The notes beneath the pieces are model-generated. The model made no database searches. It was not told where the DNA came from and saw only the letters and a program-made list of their open reading frames with translations. A stretch of 64,000 bases of DNA, taken from positions 30,988,043 to 31,052,042 of the forward strand of contig OX463849.1 of NCBI GenBank assembly GCA_949825065.1, given 5' to 3'. Positions within the stretch are counted from its first letter, which is position 1. Every line of letters begins with the position of its first letter. The position numbers and the translations under genes were made by a program. The stretch comes from Odontocerum albicorne. Lineage: Eukaryota; Arthropoda; Insecta; Trichoptera; Odontoceridae. Shown here piece after piece: positions 9,425 to 21,097 of this stretch.

Positions 9425-10940
9425 AACAAAGAAAAATAACGTGTCGCCACAAAGTAAAGTTTTTCAGGCAAGCATTTATTTCGTCCGCCGGTGTCGATCG
9501 AGCAATTACAAGTAATGTTTGCCTGAAATCTCCTGCAAGCAATATTAATGCGTTCCCAAATGGTCTGATGTTTCCACGCCAATCTCACAATGATCGATCA
9601 AGAGCCTCGAGCGATTTTTTGTGTGCCGTTGTGCATTCATCCCAAACAATAAGTTTGCATTTCTGCAATACTTTTCCTATGCCGGATGCTTTGGAAATGT
9701 TGCACGTGGGAGTTTCAATGAATCGCATGTTTAATGGCAATTTTAAAGCGGAATGAGCAGTTCTTCCACCTGGTAGCAATGTCGCAGCTATTCCGGACGA
9801 CGCAAGAGCTAAGGCTATGTCATTTTGGGATCGAATTGCTGCCAGAATCAATCTAATTAGGAATGTTTTACCAGTTTCTGCTGCGCATCTAAGAAGAAGA
9901 TTTCTCCAACCCCGTTATTGACAGTTTGCATTATTTGATCGTAAATGCCTTTTTGCTCAAGCGTTAGCTTAGGAATATTTGATTGCACATACGACAAAAG
10001 ATCACCCGTGTTGTAATTTTGTTCACGACGCAATTCTACATCGAACGAAGCAGCAGCAGATCGATTCGGTGATGGCATTCCCAATTGATTGAGAACTTTG
10101 TTCGCGATTTCTAAGCACAAATCTTCAATCATTATCAACACTTCGTTGTAAATTTCTGCTGAGAAATCCATGTTCATACTTGAATTTTCCTCGCGTTTTC
10201 GACGAAAAATATCTTCAGCTATGTGCGATTTATATTTCTCCTATAACTCTGTTGCACATGAAGGAGAGCAGGCGGTCAATATGATTGCAAACAATGCACG
10301 AATTTGATTTGGATGTGACGTGTTACACGCGTCATTAATGCATACATCCCAGTGTCAGTCGTTCTCCAATAAATTCAGAGCTTGACATACACTGTGTAAA
10401 GTGGCATGTGTAACGCCGTTGACAATTCTCATTTGCTGGAAAGACGTTGGACCGGGCACATTTACCAACAGCATGCGAAGAAAGAAGCATTCATCTTGAT
10501 CGGGATGCACGGTGTACAGTCTGCCTATCGTAGTTTCTTTGAATATGCCAGGTTGTCCGTCGACTCGCTCTCCTCGTTTGCGTCGTTCAAATGATTTTCT
10601 ACTCGCATTCCATGTGTAATACGTAGGCACTTCCGAATACAACAGTGTTTTCGCAAACGCGCCATTTTGACATAACGTGAAGAAAGCAGTTAACGTTGTA
10701 GCCGATGGGTTCATGGCTATTTGTTGCACATTTGCAGCTGTGAAATAAACGCGTTGTCCATTTTTCAACAGCTGGACTTCGTTCAAGTATGGGAAATGAA
10801 AAAAATCGCCATACAGCTTCATTGCTGCTTATGTATCTTCCAGCCTGATACTGTGCGATTTCATCGATATGTATGACCGCATTCCTATCACTTCTTTCTG
10901 GTTGCATGCCAAAAACTGCCATGTCGCTGCCTTTATTCAC
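9425..10940 (-). pseudogene. Helitron Pif1-like helicase, broken
   Basis: On the minus strand 10940 to 10800 reads KGSDMAVFG...RYISSNEAVWR. 10822-10355 reads TTLTAFFTLCQ, VPTYYTWNA, YTVHPDQDECFFLR and VNVPGPTSF. 10177-9857 gives IYNEVLIMIEDLC and GEIFFLDA, and 9890-9585 gives the Walker A remnant ETGKT, SSGIAATLLPGGRTAHSALK and the Walker B LIVWDEC. 9560-9430 gives LILLAGDFRQTL. These are consecutive parts of the helicase domain. Frameshifts occur near 10795, 9880 and 9585, with stops near 10365 and 10245. The Walker A glycines are altered (AAETGKT for the usual GGTGKT). Confidence 0.8.
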
Positions 10941-10989
10941 GTACTTAAAAATTATTCGATCGATTTAACGGAGTTACTTTTCAGAGATA

Positions 10990-11075
10990 TCGTAGGAGCT
11001 GTTTGAAAAGATTCATGGATATAATGGAGGCGAAAGATTTATGTCGCGATGGAAAAGTTTGGCGTTCTCTCTTCT
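10990..11075 (+). mobile_element. Short LINE 3' fragment
   Basis: CGTAGGAGCTGTTTGAAAAG, ATTCATGGATATAATGGAGG and a GCGTTCTCTCTTCTGCCTAC end match the final coding and tail blocks of the copy at 59950-60050 (GTAGGAGCTGTATGAGAAGG). Only about 85 bases remain. Confidence 0.5.
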
Positions 11076-11404
11076 GCCTACACAAATAGTGTGATGTGTA
11101 TAAATGTTTATAATTTTAAGTTCCTGAATGAAACATAAATAAACAAATCCAGTATCAAAATGACCGACTACGTTGACTAAAGTTTTAACAGCAAACAAAA
11201 ATGGCAGATTAGTGATGCAATAAATCCGAAAATAACTGTTGCAAACGCACAATGCACGAGAATCCAGGCCGGGATGTGTGTTGCAAGTATTAAATTATAT
11301 ATGACGGCAATTTGTCACACGTGCGACTGGAGTACGACTCGACTGTTCTCGTTGCTTTGGCCCATTCATCTCGGGAGAGTGAGGGCGTTTCCTGACCTGT
11401 TAAT

Positions 11405-11830
11405 GCCACTCCACAGGATGTCTCAAATAATGATCGCACACTTAGAATAATTCACTATTTATTAAGTTATATCAATTAACAATATTTAGGATTAAAACTC
11501 CAAATTCAAGAAGCTAGATTTTTTAAATTATTGCAAATGCTCAAATTGACGGCCAGTTTTGTCTATGCAATGCTGATAATTTCGAATAACAACGGATTAC
11601 AAATACCACACATAATATGTTTTGATATTTGGGAGCATTGTTTTTCATGGCTGCTCTTAATGCATCAACTGTTACCGTTTTTGTGTCACAAACTTTGTCT
11701 TTGATGAGTTCCCATAAATAAGTCATTTTTCGTTAGCGCGGGGGGTATTCAATCTACGTCCAATCCATCTGTTCGGCAAATTTTCATTAAGATAGACCCT
11801 CACATCACGATGGTAGTGGTAAGGTTCACC
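11405..11830 (-). pseudogene. DDE transposase relic (Tc1/mariner-IS630 type)
   Basis: The minus strand gives YHRDVRVYLNENLPNRWIGR, then LIKDKVCDTKTVTVDALRAA. These flank the conserved block PDLTPxDFFLWG of a common insect DDE_3-type transposase, and that block itself, with the third catalytic Asp, has been lost. Stops and a frameshift follow. The 11405 end GGATGTCTCAAATAATGATC may be the terminal repeat. Related pieces occur at 33672-34086 and 39292-39818. Confidence 0.55.
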
Positions 11831-11959
11831 ATATGCTGTAAATAAAAGTCCTTTTCATCCCTAAGCTCCTTACGAATACGTGATATGACAAATTTCTGCG
11901 TTCAATGAAACGGCACGATTTAAAAGTGTGTACCATATACATTTTTGGGACACTATATA

Positions 11960-12360
11960 TATTACATACGTACCAACATGTATCTCCCTGTGGTGGTAGA
12001 TAGAGAGGGCAGTGCACCAGACTTTCCTATCTCAACACACATATTTCGCTTGTTCGGCATCCATAGACCTTACAAATTATACGATTTATCTTACTTTTTT
12101 CCTTTTCCTTCATTCAAAATATCATTCACTTGATCCAACCATACTCTCCGTGGTCTTCCTCTACCACACCTTCCACTCACATTTGCAGTGTACATTTGAT
12201 TTATTTATATTTCTTCATTCATTCGTTTCACGTGCCATTCAATTTCAAACAGCTTCTTCTTCATCTTACTCAACACATCAGCCTTAAGTTCACTAGAATA
12301 GATTATTTTTGTTCACATTTATTCTTAATCACTTAATTCCATATTATGTCATACACTGTC
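11960..12360 (-). mobile_element. LINE 3' end, minus strand
   Basis: The blocks TCTCCCTGTGGTGGTAGATA, CCAGACTTTCCTATCTCAAC, CACTTGATCCAACCATACTC and TAAGTTCACTAGAATAG occur in the order seen in the copies at 39822-40160 and 59215-59700. Read on the minus strand this is the C-terminal RT region (EWKV/GRGRPRRVWLDQ-like) plus the 3' tail. No open frame survives. Confidence 0.6.
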
Positions 12361-12579
12361 AACCATTGTATTCTAAGGATATTCGATGACAATGTATGCC
12401 ATAATATGTTTATACAATTATGTTTATTATTTATGTACACGTTTGTGTTAATGTTGATTGATTTCTATATAAAATTTCTAAAGGCAGTTTTCTTTATTTT
12501 GCAGAATGGGGAAAAGCGGCTATACATGTGTCCGACATGTCTTCTGTTGGTTAAACCTCCTCATATGGGTAAGATTTTC

Positions 12580-12745
12580 TACATCACACTTTACGGGTTG
12601 GATTCCCTTCGGTAGACAGATTTTTTAAATATGGTCCCAGTCTTGTTACTCATTTAAGACTTGTTAAAATACAAAGATATTCACATATGACAATAAAGCC
12701 GCCAGGTTGTATTGTTTACAACGAAATACTTTCATTCTGAAGTTT
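12580..12745 (+). repeat. SINE-A tail, diverged
   Basis: The segment ends TGACAATAAAGCCGCCAGGT with TGTTTACAACGAAA, matching the SINE-A tail. GTCCCAGTCTTGTTACTCAT precedes it. The head is poorly preserved. Confidence 0.45.
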
Positions 12746-12844
12746 TACCTAAAAGGGCTGAAGGATTTCATTTAATTTAGACTGAGTATACTTTTATATT
12801 TGTAATATATACTCTTCAACTCTATTTCGATTGGGTCTTTATAA

Positions 12845-13130
12845 TCATACATCACGCCATTTCCTTGTAGGGGTAGGCAGAGAGGACGGGGCTCCAGACT
12901 TTCCTATCTCGACACACATCCTTCGCCTCTCCTACATATAAACACCTCATGTATCTGGCTTTTTACGTTTCCTTCATTCAGAATATAATTCATTTGATCC
13001 AACCATACTTTTCTTAGTCTTCCTGTTACATGCCTTCCACTCAAATTTGTACTATATATTAGTTTTGTTAGTATTTCTTCATTCGTTCGTTCTAAATGTT
13101 CGAACTATTTCAGAATGCTCCTTTAGCTTA
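12845..13130 (-). mobile_element. LINE 3' end, minus strand
   Basis: CATCACGCCATTTCCTTGTA opens the fragment (the element's terminus). It is followed by CCAGACTTTCCTATCTCGAC, ATTTGATCCAACCATACTTT and a CATGCCTTCCACTC block. It is the second copy within 1 kb of the family at 11960 and is noncoding. Confidence 0.6.
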
Positions 13131-13217
13131 TATGTCACAAAGTAACATTTGATTTATTTTAATCGATTCATCTGAGAAGGATACAGTGTGTGTATGTGTA
13201 TTGATATGTACATTGTG

Positions 13218-13530
13218 CTAAAAAATATAGTGGAAAACATCAGTCAAAATATAGTGGAAAACATCAAAGTCAAAATATAGTGAAAACCATCAAAGTCAAA
13301 ATATAGTGGAAACCATCAAAGTAAAATATAGTGGGAAACATCAAAGTCAAAATATAGTATGAAACATCAAAGTCAAAATATAGTGGGAAACATCAAAGTC
13401 AAAATATAGTGAGAAACATCAAACTCAAAATATAGTGGGAAACATTAAAGTCAAAATTTAGTGGGAAAAATCAAAGTCAAAATATGGTGGGAAACATCAA
13501 AGTCAAAATATAGTGGAGAACATCAAACGA
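13218..13530 (+). repeat. Tandem array, about 26-bp unit, about 12 copies
   Basis: The unit is AAAATATAGTGGGAAACATC plus AAAGTC, with small length and base variants. The array is young-looking (most units differ by one or two bases) and does not resemble a neighbouring repeat. Confidence 0.85.
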
Positions 13531-13894
13531 CTAGTTTAGAACATCCCTTCTCAACTGTTGACAGTCCCTGCTTCCTGTAAACGGCGATTTGCTTTGTGAA
13601 GGTAAATAAAAGAAGAATGAAGCCCTTAAGATGAATTTTCTCATCAACTGACAAAGTCAGTTCATTGAAATAGAAGCCCTTGAAAAGACAGTAGATACGG
13701 TTGATAGACATTCTACAACCTTTTTGTTTTAAACTCACATATTTTGTTATCTCTCTATCAATTAAAATATCCACAAAAACTGTTTGGAATAAATAAAAGC
13801 TAGACCTTCGACTTTGATCTTCCGATACAGTCTGTAAAAACTTATAATGTAGTCAATATTTTATTGTTTCAAACTTGTATTTCATACACTATGT

Positions 13895-14125
13895 TACATA
13901 ACACCTTGAGCCGAATGTGTTACTATCGCGTCTTCCCTTGGTAAGTTTTCTGCGGTTTTCTTACCAAATATGTTTTACTAAACATATGCAGACGTAGGGA
14001 GGTGTTTCCACATTTTATTTTATGCAAGTATGTATTCTTTAAGTATAATATATATTATTAAATTAAATTAACATTATTTTTCGATTTTCCTGTACCATGT
14101 TATTATGCTTCTTTCCCTTGAACGA
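13895..14125 (+). repeat. Dispersed repeats E and F, joined
   Basis: 13895-14005 is a plus-strand E copy (CCGAATGTGTTACTATCGCG, TTTCTTACCAAATATG, AACATATGCAGACG). 14015-14125 is repeat F (GTATGTATTCTTTAAGTATA, TTTTCCTGTACCATGTTATT), nearly identical to 30155-30265. F occurs without E at the second site, so the two are separate units or alternative fragments of one element. Confidence 0.5.
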
Positions 14126-14514
14126 CGCTCGAACGACGACGCTCTACAAAGCCGAAGTTAGCCGATTATGGCCGACAGTATCTTTCTTAAGCCCGATGTG
14201 TATTACTTACCGCCGGGTACTGTAGTTTTCTTGAATCTTGTCTCTTCACTCTGTTGTAATTTATGTTATTCCGCAGACTACATTTTGTGAGATTGTGAAG
14301 ATATTAGAATCTTTCAAAACAGGGAGGAGCTCTATACAACCATACTTCGCACTACTATATACTTGTACAATATTATTGTTATATTATAACAAAAGAAACT
14401 TTCGCAAAACCTGTTTAAAATGTTGAACAATAAACCACTTTATAATTCCACTAATTACATTAATCCCCGATACACGTGTTTCTACTTCCTATCCCGAGAC
14501 TCCCTTCAGGTGAA

Positions 14515-14950
14515 TACATTCCGCCTGAAGTGTGCTTTTTTAATTAATTGACATGGATGTGGAAAAAGACTGAAATAAGTCTTATGAATGCTGTAGAAAT
14601 GTCTGGATTGAGAAGAATACGTGGGCTGACAATGTGTGACAAAATACGGAATGAAGTAATTATGGACGAATGTGAACTTAAGGCCGATGTGAGCTGAAGA
14701 AGAGCACTTTACGATCGTTTGGGAATGTAAAACGAATAAATTAAGAAAGACTGTCAAACCAAATAATACAGTGCAAATGAGTGGAAAGCGTGACAGAGGA
14801 AAGGAAAGTTTGAAAGTAGGAATCGTAGAAAGACATAAAAATCGTGGGAGTTTTATGAGAGGGTGTATTATAGTCGTAGATATGAGTCAAGATAGGAAAG
14901 TCTTGCACTCTGTCTACCCCAACAGGGATATGACGTGATGAATGTAATAT
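14515..14950 (+). mobile_element. LINE 3' end, plus strand
   Basis: The forward strand decodes in pieces to TWMWKKTEISLMNAVEMSGL, RRIRGLTMCDKIRNEVI and ECELKADV. This is the reverse-transcriptase C-terminal block of the LINE whose tails dominate the window. It ends CCCCAACAGGGATATGACGT. Frameshifts are present. Confidence 0.65.
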
Positions 14951-15180
14951 ATTTACAAAATAAACGACACTTGGGTGTAATACGTGTATATTTACAATAT
15001 AAATGACACTTGAGTAACACGTCTATATTTACAACATAAACGACACTTGAGTGTAATACGTGTATATTTACAAAATAAACAAAACTTGAGTATAATACGT
15101 GTATATTCACAAAATAAAGGACACTTGAGTGTAATACGTGTATATTTACAATATAAACGACACTTGAGTTTCCTTTACAT
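14949..15180 (+). repeat. Tandem array, 39-bp unit, about 6 copies
   Basis: The unit contains ATTTACAAAATAAACGACAC and TTGAGTGTAATACGTGTAT. It begins right at the terminus of the LINE fragment above, so the array may have been seeded at that junction. A 126-codon minus-strand frame across it follows from the unit length being a multiple of three. Confidence 0.8.
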
Positions 15181-16139
15181 ATTACATTAACAATCAGAAA
15201 ACAAAAGTTAGCCTTTCTATATCTTACAAAAAAATAACAATCCAGCATACATTTATTTATTTTTCAAAATATGATGTATGAAAATACCAATGTATTGTAT
15301 AGTGCAACATGGAAAAAAATCAATACAATTTTATTACAATGTACGATATTTTATCGACCATTAAAAAAAGTTACAAGAGTTGTACTCAAATTAGAATTTT
15401 GAGTGTGCATGGATATAAATACAACTTGTCAATAATATTACGAACAACTACATGAATCATACACAAAAAATATAAAAAAAGCAGTACGCACATCCATACC
15501 ACCTACCACACATAAAATACAAACTTGAGACGGTTCAAGGCTCAGGTAACCAAAAGCCTTAACAGACAAAAGAAAGAAAAAAATACTCAAAGGCAATAAT
15601 AACTAAAATATGCATACTTATAATTAATCCACTCCAATACACAAAACAATAAACACACATCGAAACTTCAATATATTTAGAGAGATGTCGAAAAAATTGA
15701 GATAGACAAAATCAACGTGAAAACCGAGAGGGAAAAATCAACGAGTTTCATGCCGTGCCAAATTAATTAAAATCAATCCGAAATAGAATCCATGAGAAGG
15801 TAAAAATTCAATATCTCTCAAGGGCAACGAGAATATGAAATATACAGTCAAATTGTATAATATATTAAAATTTCTTAAATAACAAATATGTGGGATTCCA
15901 TGCGATAAGGGGTCAACTGATAGACGTCTTGTAGATGAATTCAAAAACAAGTTTTGTTACGTTAACGTCGAGATATCATCTATGGAGTCAGGTACTGGCG
16001 GCAGCTGCATCTAAATTTATGCAGTCCCAAGATTAATAAATGACCTTCTGAGAAGAGATTTGGATCGATTGCGTTTTATTTTTAGAGATTATTTCTAGTA
16101 TGTGTTTAGTTCCTGTTTTAAAGACTTTTTCTTATGTCA

Positions 16140-17075
16140 TATGTAACTTTTTACGATTCATAGCAAAGTGTTTGATGGAATCTCCAGCATTTTTTATTAC
16201 TTAGGAACCTTTAGGATTCAAATTTAGTGATATACAAACCTTAAGGACTCAATGATAAGCTAAAGGATTGCAAAAGTTTAATGGAATTTCCAGTAATTTT
16301 AATGGCATAGAAACCTTATGATAAGCTAAAGGTTTGTCAAGTGTTTGGTGACATTTTCAACACTTTTTATTACTTACAAACCTGAAAGATTCAAGGATAA
16401 GTTAAAGGTTTGAGTTTAATTAAATTCCCAACACGTTTAATGACGTAGAAACCTTATGGATTCAAGGATAAGCTAAAGGTTTGCAAATAGTTAGATGTAA
16501 TATCCAGCACTTTTCATGACATAGAAACCTTATGGATTCAAGGATAAGCTAAAGGTTTACAACGAGTTTAATGGAATCTCCAGCACTTTTTATGACATAA
16601 AAACCTTATGGATTTAACGATAAGTTAAAGGTTTACAGAAAAATTAATGGAATCTCCAGCACTTTTTATGACATAGAAACCTTATGGATTCAATGATCAG
16701 CTAAAGGTTTGCGAATAGTTTGACGTAATATCCAGCACAATTTACGACTAAGATACCTTAAGGATTCAAGGTTAAGTTAAAGGCATTAATGGTATAAATG
16801 TTCACAAACCTTAAAAATTCAAGGATAAGTCAAAAGTTTGCCAGGAGTTTAATGGAATCTCCAGCACTTTTAATGACATAGAAACCTTAAGTATTCAAGG
16901 ATAAGCTCAAGATTTGTAAAGAGTTTAATGGAATCTCCAGTACTTTTAATGACGTAGAAACTTTATGGATTCAAGGATAAGCTAAAGGTTTGCAAATAGT
17001 TTGATGTAATATCCAGAACTATTTAAGACTAAGATACCTTAAGGATTCAAGGTTAAGTTAAATGTATTAATGCTT
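16140..17075 (+). repeat. Satellite, about 76-bp unit, about 12 copies
   Basis: Each unit reads GAAACCTTATGGATTCAAGG, ATAAGCTAAAGGTTTGCAAA, then either a TTTAATGGAATCTCCAGC or a TTTGATGTAATATCCAGC variant, and CACTTTTTATGACATA. The two variants are interspersed, hinting at a higher-order pattern. Copies at the edges are more diverged. Confidence 0.85.
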
Positions 17076-17159
17076 AAAATGCTGGAATGTTTTTCTTTCC
17101 TTAACAACAACTTATGAGAAAACTCCATGTTTAAATTACTTCTTATTTATTTGTTACAC

Positions 17160-17240
17160 TTTTGTATATACATTGTTGTTATACATTGTACATCTGGCGG
17201 GCTTATTGCTATTAATCAATTTCTTCTAACAAATCAGTTT
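17160..17240 (-). repeat. SINE-A tail, minus strand
   Basis: The minus strand gives TTGATTAATAGCAATAAGCC then CGCCAGATGTACAATGTATA, the SINE-A/LINE shared tail. No head is present. Confidence 0.5.
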
Positions 17241-17319
17241 ATCTTGGATACGTTAAGTCGGTTAATCCATGACAGATTTTACAAAAATAAGTTAGAATAA
17301 AAATGACTTATCTCTAAAT

Positions 17320-17345
17320 CAGAGGTGGGCAAACTTAGAAGAAGC
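17320..17345 (+). mobile_element. Possible hAT terminus
   Basis: CAGAGGTGGGCAAACTT is a typical hAT end sequence. I could not find a matching opposite end, so this may be a single decayed terminus. Confidence 0.3.
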
Positions 17346-17619
17346 AAGATCTACTTTTAACTTTATAGCCTCATCGTAAACTACTGTTCCATTTCGTGAT
17401 CTAAAACAGATTCATCATTATTTTGCTTAGTTTTGATCGTGTATAAGCCAGCTAACTAGAGTGACAAAGACTGACAAAAGATGTTGCAAAGTATGAACAT
17501 ATTTTTGTACGAAAAAAATACCTAAATGTCAAGGTATGCTTGCGATGCTTACTTCTATAGGGATATGGCACGACGGTGATGATTATTACGAATCAAACGA
17601 TGACCATGAATTATACATA

Positions 17620-17910
17620 TTACACGATCAACTTGAATTGATTACATCCACTCACATTATATGACATTATTGCTACCAACATTGTCTGCCACGATCTGTC
17701 ATGAATCACTTGACAATGGGTGTCCAGATGGACAACAACTTCTCGGAAGGTTTGTTTCGTCGAGGCAGAACCACTGTCTGACCTTTTGGTTCCACTGTGG
17801 TGACGCAACCAGAGCACTGAGCTTCCCACGGGTTGCATAACGTGTGGGAAGCCAGAAATGGAAAGTCTAGGAAGTGATCTCGCATTTCCGGCACTCAGCA
17901 GACTTGACAA
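17620..17910. other. GC-rich unassigned segment
   Basis: The base composition is well above the flanks, and it holds a hairpin GCTTCCCAC/GTGGGAAGC near 17821-17852. Two overlapping minus-strand frames of 62 and 96 codons exist, but neither shows a recognisable motif, nor splice sites that extend them. It could be a decayed transposon interior or an unrecognised exon. Confidence 0.25.
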
Positions 17911-18454
17911 TGACTACGAGTGTAATCTAAACGTATTTTAATTACTTGAAAAAGCACATTGTTTGAAAATGTCATCTTTATGACTGTATTTGAAGAATAC
18001 TTATGTAAATTGATTATTTCTCCTCGGCTTATATTATATAATGTAGAAAACAAGTAACCAAATCCAATATTGTTCTTCCTGTTGTGATTATATCTTTATT
18101 TTAATGAGTGGAGAGTATAGTTTGTCAGATCACGAGTATTTGCTATCATGAAATATAAATATGTTTACTTATATAAAAGTATGTCCACATCTACCACGTA
18201 GTACTTAAAAAATAATTGCTTTTGAGAGACTTCTTTTAGATATTTACTAAAAATTTCGACATCATTAAAAAAGGAAAATTACTCACAACAGTAAATATTT
18301 TAGGAATGAGGTTTCAAGATTTAAGTTGAAACAGTACAGTTGACTATGTTTGCAAGTTTTTACATTTATACTATCGTAGAGTTTCCCTGCTGGGATCTGA
18401 CGTTCAGTGCAGAGCACGCTTATTGATGAGGCGAGTACACGTCATCAATATATT

Positions 18455-18665
18455 TTATTTATAGTTAAGACATAAACATTGTAGAGGTTTAAATGCATTG
18501 TAATTTGTTTTATTAAACACTGTTTAAAAAAAAACAAATTACAATGCCTTTAAACCTCCACAATGTTACTGCCTTAACTATAATATATACAGAAAACTTT
18601 GAAACCGGTAGAGTTATACCGTTACATAAAGTGGAATAAACAGTGTTTAATAAAACAATGTCATC
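18455..18665. mobile_element. Penelope-like tail fragments, inverted
   Basis: 18580-18660 has GAAACCGGTAGAGTTATACC, then GTGGAATAAACAGTGTTT, the outer tail of the 1698-2411 palindrome. 18470-18530 and 18532-18590 hold two opposed copies of the sequence that follows that tail (TTTAAACCTCCACAA, TTAACTATA). The cleavage-triplet position reads GTT here instead of GTC. Confidence 0.55.
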
Positions 18666-18924
18666 AAGATTTACTAGAAAAACGTCAAACCATATGGAAA
18701 TCGATTGTCTTTTATAAATATTTTTTTCTAAACCGCGTTAAGGTGAAACCGTTTAAAGAGAATTTGCGTAAGTCGATTTTCTTTTCTGGTTTAAGAATTT
18801 TCTTTCAAAGCTTTTCATTTATTTTTTACTCATGACTGCCTGCGCTGGAATTGTTTGGAGAATCTTATTCATCGTTATTTAGTCAGATGTCATGTAAACG
18901 TAGTATTTAGTGATGAATATCTAT

Positions 18925-18985
18925 TTATTTAAGTTGGTCGATTCATCTTTAAGTTGGTCGATCCATTTAAGTTGGTCGATCAATT
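18925..18985 (+). repeat. Short tandem repeat, 3 units of about 20 bp
   Basis: TAAGTTGGTCGATTCATCTT-type units occur three times with small indels. Confidence 0.65.
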
Positions 18986-19404
18986 CTTTAAAAAAAAACA
19001 TTTATTCAACTCCATTTATTAATTTGGTTCAGGTCCTTTGCACATTATAGGTTTACATAATTCCCATAAGGACCAAACGTAACATGTACACAAAAATATG
19101 TATGTAACAGTTCAAAATTTTTACGACTTATTTGATAAAAACAATAGTAAAAACGTATATGTTACACTGTAACATTAGGACAAAATATAGCATATTAAAT
19201 AATAAAAATGAAATTATTTCAAGTATTACACTAAATTTAAAAGATTTTTCCTTAAGGAGTTGAGCGACACATAAAATATGTTTATATGAGGACACGCACT
19301 GTTAAAAATGTGGTTGTTCTACCTACCGGCATTTTGATTCGAGGTTGATGCCAGTTTGCTCCGATAATTTCACTTCGGTGTGTAATTGGGTCTAGTACAA
19401 CTAT

Positions 19405-19545
19405 GTGGCTGGTGAGTTTGCTGGTGTGTAACAGCTTACTCACTTAAAAATAAAAACAAACTCCACAGCACAGCTTTGCTTTCCAACCGAATTAATGTGG
19501 GAATGACGAGGGGACTTTGACTACGTGGCCCAGCAACGACGACGA
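19405..19545 (+). repeat. SINE-C 3' part
   Basis: GGTGAGTTTGCTGGTGTGTA, CTCCACAGCACAGCTTTGCT, TTCCAACCGAATTAA and CCCAGCAACGACGACGA align in order with the second halves of the SINE-C copies at 22826-22985 and 56160-56310. Confidence 0.55.
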
Positions 19546-19669
19546 TCAAATAAATAATTTTTAAGAAATATTCAATGATTGCCTGAGGAGTATTTGATTT
19601 AATCAATATCAGTTCATTTTGGTGAAATTTCGGATGGTACATTCGTTAAAATCATTCTGAAAAATTCTT

Positions 19670-19740
19670 TATAGTCATTGTTCTGTCAGATTCATTTTTA
19701 GTCATTATTCCGTCTGATTCAGTTTTTAGTCATTAAACAT
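19670..19740 (+). repeat. Short tandem repeat, about 30 bp x 2-3
   Basis: Units of the type TCATTATTCCGTCTGATTCA plus TTTTTAG are repeated. Confidence 0.5.
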
Positions 19741-20484
19741 ACTTAAGTCAGGTAATTGAATATGATGAATATGAGCGATTCTTGGAACTTGAGTGAAATG
19801 AGTGCATTGCTTCCGTAACCACCTTGTAGAACAATGCTTGGTAGAATCAACAGGTACGAGTAGGTATGTCGAGCACACGTCCAGTTTGGTTGATTGTTTA
19901 GAATGTTGTATGAAGGGAAGCATAAAAACAATGTTCACATTTCATTAGTTTAAGGTCAGTGTCAACGTATTTAACACTTTTATGCAAGTACATTGTTTTA
20001 AAACTGTTTATTTCATTTAATTTTATGAAAGGTTTCGGTTTAAACTTTGTAGTACTCCATATTACAATATATTAAAAGAAATTACTTTGTTGTTTTACAC
20101 ATTTTTAAAGCCAAATTCATAGAAGATAATAAATGATTATTTTATAATTAAATAAATTATTATTTTTTTTTAAATAAATAAATGTCTATTTTTGAACGGT
20201 ACGCTCTGACGCATTCATTTTGAATTTGTTGAGTTTAATGGTCAACGAATCCCGCTGACCAAAAACGTTTCGACGTAATAAGTTCGCAATGCCAGCTATC
20301 CGCGTAATGCGCTGGTCAACCGACGTAACGGCGTAGGTTCATTGCTGGTGGGACGTATGACGATTTTTTTGTATCGAACAAAATCAAGTTGGCCACAAAG
20401 TGTCCGTCCGTCCACTTCCCTCATTCTGTTTAACATACACTATTTAAGACACCTTTCGTTAGAAGGATAGCAAAGAAACCTTAG

Positions 20485-20800
20485 TCTACACCACACCTAA
20501 AGCTGAATATGTTACTATCACATACCGGAAAATCTACAAAGGTTGCTTTATAGTTCGTTTTCCCTCGGTCAGTTTTCTGCGTTTTTTTTACCAAATATGC
20601 TTTTCTGAACATATGCGAATGCGGGGAAGTACCTAATCTAATGACCACAGCCACCGCCTTCTTATCAACTTGTTTTTTAAATTATATTTTTAATCTTCAA
20701 TAATAGTGTGTTTGAATCCCGAATTCGAGTGCCCTTGAAGATAGACTGCTCTCTAAACGGCGCTATATAAATTGTATTTTTATTTTTATTACTATTAAAT
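20485..20800 (+). repeat. Repeat E followed by SINE-D end
   Basis: 20485-20670 carries the E blocks (GCTGAATATGTTACTATCAC, CGGAAAATCTACAAAGG, TTTTTTACCAAATATGC, GTACCTAATCTAATGACC). 20705-20800 has TTTGAATCCCGAATTCGAG and GGCGCTATATAAATTG followed by a TTTTTATTTTTATTA tail, the SINE-D signature. Confidence 0.5.
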
Positions 20801-21097
20801 GCATCTTTCAATGTGATCACGAGTAATATAAAAGCTTTTAGAATTGTAAGAAAAAAGGTCCATTAGGGTTGTGTCAAAGGTACCCTTGATTTCGCCACTT
20901 TAATTTTAACCCCGTAAGAGATATACCCAAAGCCTTTATTTTTCATAAATCGTTATACAAAATTCTGGCACTCTGCGCACTTCGACAGGAAGGAACATTG
21001 CAATGTTATTTAATCATGACAAATAAAATTAACAGAATTTCCTTTTATGGTCATAAACATAAGAAAGCCTGTTTCATCAATATTGTTTGTGTTGTAG

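Larger units (their letters stand above)
8920..10940 (-). mobile_element. Helitron fragment with 3' terminus
   Basis: The block carries Pif1-like Helitron helicase sequence on the minus strand and ends at 8920 with CTAG, followed by T on that strand. A short hairpin GCCAC/GTGGC lies at 8933-8950, about 12 bases from the end. Hairpin plus CTRR end plus a T neighbour are the standard Helitron 3' signature. The 5' end and the Rep catalytic core are not seen, and the helicase has frameshifts and stops, so the copy is dead. Confidence 0.75.

Noticed and set aside
14868..15248. 126-codon minus-strand frame with repeated VVYIVNIHVLHSS
   Set aside because: It is the translation of the 39-bp tandem array, a multiple of three, with no homology.
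17320..17470. Complete hAT MITE beginning CAGAGGTGGGCAAACTT
   Set aside because: Only one terminus was found. No inverted partner or 8-bp duplication could be located, so only the end is listed.
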